From GWE2-40-63 sp050251815 (lineage in GTDB: Bacteria > Bacteroidota > Bacteroidia > Bacteroidales > SZUA-534): DNA of 64,000 bases. The DNA is taken from positions 13,418-77,417 of the forward strand of contig JBFWMB010000010.1 in NCBI GenBank assembly GCA_050251815.1, in the 5' to 3' direction. The translations under genes were made by a program, and so were the position numbers. Of the stretch, positions 7,549-13,937 are shown piece after piece (the first letter of the stretch is position 1; each line of letters opens with the position of its first letter). A model generated the notes under the pieces. That model searched no databases, was not told the origin of the DNA, and saw nothing but the letters and a program-made list of their open reading frames with translations.

Positions 7549-8655
7549 ATGCATTCTCCCAAATCTAAATATATTATCTGCTCTCATTTATTAAATAACT
7601 ACAGCGGCAGCCCCTTGGTATTGAGTCAGGTGGTTAAAGCGTTAAACGGCCGGGGCTACCCGGTAAAGGCCCTTATTGGAAACAAAGCAGGACAGGGTTT
7701 TTTAAGCGGCTTGCCGGTGACCTACCGCTATTCGTTTTATCGTTTTAAGGAAAACAAGCTGTTGCGCCTGCTTTTCCTTTTTGGAGCCCAGGCCCATCTG
7801 TTTTTTATGGCACTTTTTACTGTACGAAAAAAAGACTGTGCATTAATATATGCCAATACGCTTTATTCGTTTGGGGTGGCTTTGGCCGGTAAGCTCAAAG
7901 GCATACCTGTGGTGTACCATATTCACGAAACCTCCTTAAAACCCCCGCTGCTAAAGCGTTTTTTAGTTGCTGTGGTACGGCTTACGGCCAGTAAAACCTT
8001 GTTTGTAAGTCGGGCCCATCGGCAGCTGGAAGCCGTGAAGGGCATTCCGGCCCGGGTGCTTTACAATTGCCTCGATTCCGTTTTCTATAAGCAGGCCATG
8101 GCTACACCCTATCAGTTCAAAGCGCCCTTTGTGGTTTTAATGGTTTGTTCCTTAAAACCCTACAAAGGGGTTTACGAGTTTCTGGAACTGGCCCGTAAAC
8201 TGGAGAACCGCACGGCCATCCGCTTTAAGCTGGTAGTAAATGCCAACCGGCAGGAACTGGCAGCCTGGTATAAAGAGCATGGGCTGCCTGAGAATCTTAG
8301 CGTATTCGAAAGCCAACAAAACTTAGTTCCCTTTTATACCGAGGCCCACCTGGTTCTTAACCTGAGTCGCCCAAACGAAGTGATTGAAACTTTTGGCTTA
8401 ACCCTGTTGGAGGCCCTAACTTTTGGCATTCCGGTAATTGCCCCACCGGTGGGGGGGCCTACCGAGTTGGTGGATGAGGGGGAAAATGGGTATTTGCTTT
8501 CGTGTTACAAGCTTGAAAAGATTGCAGAAAAAATAATTGAATTAAGCCAAAACCCGGAGTTATGCCTGCAACTTTCGTCAAAAGCACGGGAGAAAGCCCG
8601 GCAGTTTTCACCGGAACTGTTTGAACGTAACTTACTACAATTAATTAATGAATAG
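7549..8655 (+). CDS. Family 4 (group 1) glycosyltransferase flanked by two cassettes
   Basis: A GT-B enzyme of 368 residues. The N-terminal part has HLLNNYSGSPLVLSQ near residues 12-27. The C-terminal donor-binding half has VVLMVCSLKPYKGVYEFLEL and the motif ETFGLTLLEALTFGIPVIAP with GGPTELV, typical of group 1 enzymes. It should add a sugar in the local glycan pathway. ATG at 7549 is the chosen start, although the homologous stub suggests the original start lay in the preceding overlap. The last codons read LQLINE before TAG; excising the downstream KilA-N segment at its direct repeats would give LQLINEA and an 11-base overlap with the next gene. The stop is therefore probably created by the insertion. 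Confidence 0.85.
   Translation: MHSPKSKYIICSHLLNNYSGSPLVLSQVVKALNGRGYPVKALIGNKAGQGFLSGLPVTYRYSFYRFKENKLLRLLFLFGAQAHLFFMALFTVRKKDCALIYANTLYSFGVALAGKLKGIPVVYHIHETSLKPPLLKRFLVAVVRLTASKTLFVSRAHRQLEAVKGIPARVLYNCLDSVFYKQAMATPYQFKAPFVVLMVCSLKPYKGVYEFLELARKLENRTAIRFKLVVNANRQELAAWYKEHGLPENLSVFESQQNLVPFYTEAHLVLNLSRPNEVIETFGLTLLEALTFGIPVIAPPVGGPTELVDEGENGYLLSCYKLEKIAEKIIELSQNPELCLQLSSKAREKARQFSPELFERNLLQLINE
8641..8652 (+). repeat. Left 12-base direct repeat flanking KilA-N cassette
   Basis: TTAATTAATGAA lies at the very end of the glycosyltransferase gene. It is repeated exactly at 9295-9306, at the start of the next glycosyltransferase. Flanking bases differ on both sides, so the match is exactly 12 bases, as for a target-site duplication. 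Confidence 0.65.
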
Positions 8656-8988
8656 TAAGCCAGTATGTTGCACAGTGATGCGCTGTGTACCCGGGTAGTT
8701 ATCGGTGCTGAGTTGCCCAGTGATACCCGACTGTTGAACAGGCAGATTTTGGGTAATTATATTTCTACGCTGATAGCAGAATCCCAATAAATTGGAAACA
8801 CATTGGTCGTGGTTTTCGTTGTAAACAAAAAACAATTATTTTTAACAGCGAAAACATTAAAAATCGTGTTCACAAAATATACATCGAACAAGTTGTCCGC
8901 TCATAGGTAGCCCGTGGCTAAAAAATTTTTGACTAAGGATTCAACCCTTACAATGGGATAAGAATAGTATATTTGCTCAAATAAAATT
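8656..8988. other. Cassette leader between glycosyltransferase and KilA-N gene
   Basis: There is no credible gene in these 333 bases. The left part contains GC-richer words (ACAGTGATGCGCTG, CCAGTGATACCCG) that look like degenerate repeats. The right part is AT-rich and ends in a -7-like element, TATATTTG at 8968-8975, just ahead of the KilA-N start. Confidence 0.5.
8968..8975 (+). promoter_or_regulatory. Possible -7 element for KilA-N gene
   Basis: TATATTTG fits TAnnTTTG and ends 13 bases before the ATG. No TTTG is seen at the proper distance upstream, so support is moderate. Confidence 0.35.
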
Positions 8989-9312
8989 ATGACTAAAAAT
9001 TTCCAAATAGAGGTTGAAAACAAACTCATTTCAATTGTTAAACAAGACGAACAGGATTATATCTGTTTGACTGATATGGTGCGCAAGGAGGATGGTGGTG
9101 ACCATATTCGTAATTGGATGAGAAATAGGAATACGGTAGAATTCATTGGCTTATGGGAAACATTAAATAATCCAAATTTTAAACATGTCGAATTCGACAC
9201 CTTTAGAAAACAAGCTGGATTAAACAGTTTCAACCTGACACCTAAAAAGCGGTTTCAGCACTTATACCCTATAAATGGTTTTTGTAAAAGTTCGTTAATT
9301 AATGAAGCATAA
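8989..9312 (+). pseudogene. Truncated KilA-N domain protein
   Basis: Residues 1-87 match the start of Bacteroidota KilA-N proteins, with CLTDMVRKEDGGDHIRNWMR and VEFDTFRKQAGLNSFNLTPKK. Intact members continue for a further 100 to 200 residues; here the family sequence stops after TPKK and about 20 unrelated residues follow. The last codons, LINEA, come from the duplicated end of the upstream glycosyltransferase. KilA-N is a DNA-binding domain found in phage and other mobile DNA. The open frame overlaps the next gene's ATG by 11 bases. A truncated remnant is the simplest reading, though a short DNA-binding peptide could still be made. Confidence 0.75.
9295..9306 (+). repeat. Right 12-base direct repeat flanking KilA-N cassette
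   Basis: This is the second copy of TTAATTAATGAA (first at 8641-8652). It contains the ATG of the downstream glycosyltransferase at 9302 and lies in the same codon phase as the left copy does in the upstream gene. Confidence 0.65.
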
Positions 9313-10417
9313 ATTAGCTATTATCGGCTCCGTAGGTGTTCCGGCCAACTATGGGGGCTTTGAGACGCTGGCCGAATACCTGTCGCTGCATTTGGGCAGG
9401 GAATTCCAAACCACCATTTATTGCAGCAGCAAGGCCTATAAAAACCAAAAGGTAAAAAGCTACAACCAGTGTAAACTGGTATATATTCCACTGGAAGCAA
9501 ATGGCATGCAAAGCATTCCCTACGATGTGCTGAGTTTGATGCATGCTTTTTTTAGCTCTAATGTTTTATTGGTATTGGGTGTGGCGGGTAGTTTTGTATT
9601 TCCGCTAATCCGCTTGTTTTCGCGGAAGTGGATTATTGTGCATATCGATGGTTTGGAACACCGGCGGGCCAAATGGAGCCCCCCGGCCAAAGCCTATTTA
9701 AAATGGGCCGAAGCCCTGGCCGTTCGTTTTGCCCATGTGGTGGTGGCCGATAATACCGGCATTCAGGAATATGTGAAGGATACCTATGGTAAAGCAGCCG
9801 TGGTGATTCCCTACGGGGGCGACCACCTGCAACACGAAGCACTGAGCGAAGCCGTCAAGGCGCAATACCAGCTACCCGACTCGTACGCTTTTAAGGTGTG
9901 CCGCATTGAACCCGAAAACAACATTCACCTGGTACTGGAAGCCTTTGCTAACAGCAGCCTAAACCTGGTTTTGGTAGGCAACTGGAAAAACAGTGCCTAT
10001 GGTCAAAAGCTCTGGGAGGCTTACGCTTCCCTTCCCAACCTGTACCTGCTCGACCCCATTTACAATCAAGGCCTGCTGAACCAGTTGCGCTCGGCCTGTT
10101 CCTTATATGTGCATGGCCATTCGGCGGGCGGAACCAATCCCTCGCTGGTGGAAGCCATGTACCTGGGCGTACCCATCCTGGCTTTCGATGTGAACTACAA
10201 CCGCTACACCACAAACAACCTGGCCGGGTATTTTTCCGATAGCCACAGCCTGAAGCAACTGTTGGAACAGGATTTTGCGGCAGCTGCTGTGGGTAAAAAA
10301 GCGGAAGCCCTGAAAAGCTATGCCCGGCAGCATTACCGCTGGGAGCTGATAGCCGCAGCTTATAAAAAGTTAATTGTTTTTAATAAACCGGTTGAACAGA
10401 ATGTATTAACTTTGTAG
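9302..10417 (+). CDS. DUF1972-type glycosyltransferase (group 1)
   Basis: This protein of 371 residues begins with the DUF1972 signature, AIIGSVGVPANYGGFETLAEYL, near residues 6-27. The second half is a group 1 donor-binding domain with KVCRIEPENNIHLVLEAF near 199-216 and GHSAGGTNPSLVEAMYLGVP near 278-297. Members of this family are often annotated as rhamnosyltransferases acting early on the lipid-linked glycan, but the sugar is not certain here. The gene lies 12 bases before a WecA-like gene, which fits an early transfer step. The start is set by the ATG in the duplicated junction. Confidence 0.85.
   Translation: MKHKLAIIGSVGVPANYGGFETLAEYLSLHLGREFQTTIYCSSKAYKNQKVKSYNQCKLVYIPLEANGMQSIPYDVLSLMHAFFSSNVLLVLGVAGSFVFPLIRLFSRKWIIVHIDGLEHRRAKWSPPAKAYLKWAEALAVRFAHVVVADNTGIQEYVKDTYGKAAVVIPYGGDHLQHEALSEAVKAQYQLPDSYAFKVCRIEPENNIHLVLEAFANSSLNLVLVGNWKNSAYGQKLWEAYASLPNLYLLDPIYNQGLLNQLRSACSLYVHGHSAGGTNPSLVEAMYLGVPILAFDVNYNRYTTNNLAGYFSDSHSLKQLLEQDFAAAAVGKKAEALKSYARQHYRWELIAAAYKKLIVFNKPVEQNVLTL
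10407..10414 (+). promoter_or_regulatory. Possible -7 element ahead of WecA-like gene
   Basis: TAACTTTG matches TAnnTTTG and lies at the end of the upstream gene, 15 bases before the ATG. The leader would be very short and no well-spaced -33 element is seen, so it may be chance. Confidence 0.3.
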
Positions 10418-10429
10418 AAAATCAGGGTC

Positions 10430-11503
10430 ATGATCTATTTTTTAATTGATGTACTATTTCCGTTTCTGTTTGCGCTGGGAATCACCTATTATACCATTCC
10501 CATCATCATTCAGATAGCCAAAGCCAAACATTTGTACGATGAGCCGGGAGCCCGCTCGAGCCACAATCATATAGTGCCCACGTTGGGCGGACTGGGAATC
10601 TTTATCGGGTTTATTCTATCGGCCACCTTGTTTACGAATTTTAAGCTGTTCGAAGGCTTTCGTTACCTGGAGTTTGCTTTTATTGTGGCTTTTTTTCTGG
10701 GCATGAAGGACGATATCATTGCCCTGGATCCCTACAAGAAATTTCTCGGACTGTTGTTTGCCGTTTCGGTCATTGTGATACTTGGCGATGTACGGATCAC
10801 CAGCTTTTACCACCTGTTTGGCATTACCGACTTACCTTATTGGGTGAGCGTGGCTTTTACCCTGTTTACCTTTTTAACCATTATTAATGCGGTAAACCTG
10901 ATAGATGGTATCAATGGGCTGTGTACGGCTACCTCCCTGATATCGAGTTTTGCTTTTGGTATTTGGTTTTATTTGGAAGGCAGTCCCGAAAGCCGGCAGG
11001 CTGTCACCATTATTGCGGCTGTAATAGGGGCCTTGCTGGGCTTTTTAAAATACAACGTGACCCCGGCTAAAATTTTTATGGGCGATACGGGTTCGCTGCT
11101 GCTGGGCGTACTGCTGGCCTTCTTTGCCATCCAGTTTTTGGAGACCAATAAAGATTATGAAGGGCCTTATAAGATTGCTTCCTCGCCGGTGGTGGCCATG
11201 AGTTTTATTGTGCTGCCGCTGGTTGATATGGTTAAGGTGTTTATTATTCGCTTGTATAAAAAGCGTTCGCCTTTTCATCCCGATAAAAACCACATTCACC
11301 ATGTGCTGTTAAATCTGGGTTTTTCACATACCCAGGCCACCCTGGTTCTTTCGGCATTTACGCTGCTTTTTATACTGCTGGCTCTATTATCGCAGCAATG
11401 GCGTTACCAAACCCCTATATTGGTAGTTATTGCTTTTACCTCGGTACTGTTTCCCAGTTTTCTGTTAAAAAAACGACAAAGCGTTAAGGAACCCCGGGTG
11501 TGA
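10430..11503 (+). CDS. WecA/TagO-like undecaprenyl-phosphate sugar-1-phosphate transferase
   Basis: This polytopic membrane protein of 357 residues belongs to the MraY/WecA family, which moves a sugar-1-phosphate, usually GlcNAc-1-P, from its UDP donor to undecaprenyl phosphate and so starts glycan synthesis. The family motifs are present: GMKDD at 91-95, NLIDGINGL at 156-164, FMGDTGS at 216-222, and HPDKNHIHH in the cytoplasmic loop near 279-287. The last loop and the absence of MraY-specific context favour WecA/TagO over MraY. It closes the polysaccharide operon. A 1.3 kb gene-free stretch follows. Confidence 0.9.
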   Translation: MIYFLIDVLFPFLFALGITYYTIPIIIQIAKAKHLYDEPGARSSHNHIVPTLGGLGIFIGFILSATLFTNFKLFEGFRYLEFAFIVAFFLGMKDDIIALDPYKKFLGLLFAVSVIVILGDVRITSFYHLFGITDLPYWVSVAFTLFTFLTIINAVNLIDGINGLCTATSLISSFAFGIWFYLEGSPESRQAVTIIAAVIGALLGFLKYNVTPAKIFMGDTGSLLLGVLLAFFAIQFLETNKDYEGPYKIASSPVVAMSFIVLPLVDMVKVFIIRLYKKRSPFHPDKNHIHHVLLNLGFSHTQATLVLSAFTLLFILLALLSQQWRYQTPILVVIAFTSVLFPSFLLKKRQSVKEPRV

Positions 11504-11934
11504 CGCTAGCGTTTAGATTTTGGACGCTAGACAGAAGAAAGGAGGAAGGAGAACGGATTATGAAGGACGGAAAACGGAGGCTGGTTTCTTGTTTCTTGTT
11601 TCTGGATACTAGATGTTAGAATTTAGATGTTAGACTAAAGAAGAACCGGGAACGAAGTAAGGAACACCGAACACGGAAACTAGTTTCTGGTTTCTGGATT
11701 ACCGGGTCACAGAATCGCTGGATAACAGGCTATTAGGTGTTAGACTAAGGACAAAAACGGAGCACGGAAAACGGAGTACGGAGAATGCTTGCCCTTTTTT
11801 GAACTATTAAGCAATTATGGAAATTTAGTCTTTAGCGGCAAACATTTTTACTGCCACGAAGGCTCCAAGGCTCAAAGATTAAATTAAGTGACTAAAGTAA
11901 ATGGAGTGACTAAAGTTTTTAAGATACAAGATGC

Positions 11935-12450
11935 CAAAACGGAATACGGAATACGGAAACTGGTTGCTGGTTGCTGGTTGCTGGTTTCTGAATCACTGGA
12001 TTGCAGATTGTTAGAGTTTAGACCTTAGACTAAAGACACAAGACCAAAGATCAAAGACCTACTTTTCACTATTCACTATTCACTTTTTTTGAACTATTAA
12101 GGCATTAAGGCATTTAAGCTTTTTTCTGCCACGAAGGCACCAAGACTCTAAGATTCAAAAACAAGCATGGTGTTTTTCTTTGTGGTTTAGTGCCTTGGTG
12201 GCAAAACGGAATACGGAGTACGGAAACTGGTTGCTGGTTTCTGAATCACAGAATCACTGGATGCCATACGGTTAGAATTTAGACCTTAGACTAAAGACAC
12301 AAGACCAAAGATCAAAGACCTACTTTTCACTCTTTTTGAACCATTAAGGCATTAAGGGAGTTAAGCTTTTTTCTGCCACGAAGACACAAAGGCTCAAAGA
12401 TCCACGAACAGACTTGGTGTTTTTCTTTGTGATTTAGTGGCTTAGTGGCA
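11935..12450. repeat. Two tandem repeat units of about 267 and 249 bases
   Basis: Unit 1 (about 11935-12201) and unit 2 (about 12202-12450) share the same order of words: ACGGAATACGG, the CTGGTTGCTGG run, GAATCAC, the TTAGACCTTAGACTAAAGAC segment with the following CAAAGATCAAAGACCTACTTTTCAC almost unchanged, the CATTAAGG block, CTGCCACGAAG, and GGTGTTTTTCTTTGTG followed by TTAGTGG or a close variant. The first unit has extra CTGGTTGCTGG copies. A more decayed third copy may lie upstream, from about 11560. Confidence 0.7.
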
Positions 12451-12461
12451 AGCTTGCTGCG

Positions 12462-12528
12462 TTTGTTTATTTTGCGACTTAGCGTCTTAGCGGTGAGATA
12501 GAATGTTTACTGTGACTTAGCGGTGAAA
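12462..12528. repeat. 67-base direct repeat, copy 1
   Basis: This segment, centred on GCGACTTAGCGTCTTAGCGG, recurs at 12707-12773 with a single mismatch (GAGATAG versus GAGTTAG). Such close identity contrasts with the more decayed repeats around it. Confidence 0.8.
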
Positions 12529-12706
12529 ACGCCTTAACAAAACCTAACTCCTTAATGCTTAGCTTTTATTGAACCATTAAGAAATTAAGGAGCATTAAGG
12601 AATAGCTGTAAGATAGACTATTTGAGTTTAGACTCAAGACAAAAGACCAGAGACACAGGGGGGGTGTTTTATGCAATTTAGTATTCTAAATGCAAATATG
12701 CATACT

Positions 12707-12773
12707 TTTGTTTATTTTGCGACTTAGCGTCTTAGCGGTGAGTTAGAATGTTTACTGTGACTTAGCGGTGAAA
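12707..12773. repeat. 67-base direct repeat, copy 2
   Basis: Near-identical partner of 12462-12528. It ends about 75 bases before the kdsB -7 element. Confidence 0.8.
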
Positions 12774-12849
12774 TAGATGATTGTCAGAAGCCTTGCAATT
12801 AAAAAGTTTGGTTCCAAATAAGCTCTCATCGCAAACCGAAAAATATGTT

Positions 12850-12857
12850 TACTTTTG
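12850..12857 (+). promoter_or_regulatory. -7 element of kdsB promoter
   Basis: TACTTTTG fits TAnnTTTG and lies 14 bases before the ATG at 12872. It falls inside the longer frame that begins at 12845, which argues for the shorter start. A properly spaced TTTG is not seen upstream. Confidence 0.5.
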
Positions 12858-12871
12858 CAAAAAAACCTTTC

Positions 12872-13621
12872 ATGACAACTGTTGGCATTATTCCTGCGCG
12901 TTACGCATCATCCCGCTTTCCGGGTAAACCCCTGGCTGTTATTCACGGCAAACCCATGATTCAGCATGTTTACGAACGGGCCACCCAGGCTTTGGATGTG
13001 GTGTGCGTGGCTACCGACGATGAGCGCATTTACCAGGCAGTTACTGCCTTTGGTGGTAAGGTGGTAATGACGGCAGAAAATCATCCAAGCGGAACCGACC
13101 GTTGCGCCGAAGCCATTGGAAAAGTGGAACAGGAATATAGTATTCGGGCTGATGTGGTCATTAACATTCAGGGCGATGAGCCCTTTATCGATCCGGAACA
13201 AATCAGGCAGTTAAACCGGCTTTTTGATAAGGAGGAAACGAATGTAGCCACGCTGGTTAAACCCATCAGCGATACCGGATACCTGTTTAATCCCAATAAG
13301 GTAAAGGTTGTCATCGACAAAAACGGGAAAGCCCTGTATTTTTCGCGCAGCTGCATTCCCTTTGTGCGTGGTGCTGAACCGGAACAGTGGCTGGAGCAGG
13401 CAGTTTTTTATCATCATATTGGCATGTATGGCTACCGCAAAACCACGCTGCTTGAACTTTGCCGTCTCGAGAAAAGTAGCCTGGAAGTTGCTGAATCGCT
13501 GGAACAGTTGCGCTGGCTTGAGCATGGTTTTTCCATCCATACGGCCATAACCCAAATTGAGGGACTGAGTGTGGATACTCCGGAGGATCTGGAGGTGGTG
13601 ATGAAAAAGGACAGCAAGTAG
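12872..13621 (+). CDS. kdsB: 3-deoxy-manno-octulosonate cytidylyltransferase
   Basis: KdsB activates Kdo as CMP-Kdo for attachment to lipid A in the cytoplasm. The family motifs are clear: IPARYASSRFPGKPL at the N-terminus, GTDRCAEA near residue 79, and VINIQGDEPFI near 100, with the usual overall length (249 residues from this start). An in-frame ATG at 12845 would add nine residues, but a promoter-like TACTTTTG lies between the two, so 12872 is preferred. The gene stands alone between two blocks of degenerate repeats, with no other Kdo gene in the window. Confidence 0.95.
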   Translation: MTTVGIIPARYASSRFPGKPLAVIHGKPMIQHVYERATQALDVVCVATDDERIYQAVTAFGGKVVMTAENHPSGTDRCAEAIGKVEQEYSIRADVVINIQGDEPFIDPEQIRQLNRLFDKEETNVATLVKPISDTGYLFNPNKVKVVIDKNGKALYFSRSCIPFVRGAEPEQWLEQAVFYHHIGMYGYRKTTLLELCRLEKSSLEVAESLEQLRWLEHGFSIHTAITQIEGLSVDTPEDLEVVMKKDSK

Positions 13622-13883
13622 ATTCTAGATTTAAGACAGTTAGATTTTAGACGCTAAAGAAGAACAGAGAACGAAGTAAGGAACTAAGAGGCAGAAGGAA
13701 ATCAGCGTTTCCGTGAAACTGAATCTGCGTCATCCCTGCCTACTGCAGGTAGGAGCGTTCTATTTTTAAAACATTAAGAAATTAAGACTCCTGCACCTGA
13801 GTGGTGAAGCGATTTAACTCTTTTAATGCTTCGTTCTTATTAATCCATTAAGAAATTAAGGGACATTAAGGAGCTGGAAAATA
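13622..13883. repeat. Degenerate repeats downstream of kdsB
   Basis: This gene-free stretch has the same vocabulary as 11504-12844. AGAAGAACAGAGAACGAAGT near 13660, followed by AAGGAAC, closely matches 11641-11665. CATTAAGAAATTAAG occurs twice (near 13771 and 13845) and also near 12576. Confidence 0.75.
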
Positions 13884-13919
13884 AAAAGGCTGCAATTCCG
13901 CAAGAACAGCAGCCTTTTA
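13884..13919 (-). terminator. Bidirectional terminator between kdsB and lipoprotein gene
   Basis: AAAAGGCTGC and GCAGCCTTTT form a ten-pair stem around a 15-base loop. The run TTTTTATTTT follows on the minus strand, making it strongest for the minus-strand lipoprotein gene ending at 13938. Confidence 0.7.
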
Positions 13920-13937
13920 AAGGGTAAACCCAATTGC

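Larger units (their letters stand above)
11504..12844. repeat. Gene-free mosaic of degenerate interspersed repeats
   Basis: No open frame here is credible. The sequence is built from recurring words in a loosely fixed order: ACGGAATACGGA, CTGGTTTCTGG or CTGGTTGCTGG, GAATCACTGGAT, TTAGACCTTAGACTAAAGAC, CAAAGATCAAAGACC, GAACCATTAAGGCATTAAGG, CTGCCACGAAGGCACCAAG, its near-complement TTAGTGCCTTGGTGGCAA, and GCGACTTAGCGTCTTAGCGG. Similar AT-poor vocabulary repeats occur between genes in a number of environmental Bacteroidota. They resemble neither an insertion sequence nor a CRISPR. Two tandem units and a 67-base direct repeat within it are listed separately. Confidence 0.85.

Noticed and set aside
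8641..8835. Minus-strand frame of 64 codons in the KilA-N cassette leader
   Set aside because: It has no family resemblance and overlaps the glycosyltransferase end; treated as non-coding.
11504..12844. Possible CRISPR array
   Set aside because: The repeats vary in length and sequence, are not regularly spaced, have no unique spacers of even length, and no cas genes are nearby.
11504..12844. Possible decayed insertion sequence
   Set aside because: No transposase-like translation and no terminal inverted repeats were found.
12845..12871. Longer kdsB start
   Set aside because: A promoter-like TACTTTTG lies between the two ATGs, and KdsB proteins normally begin close to the IPARYASSR motif.
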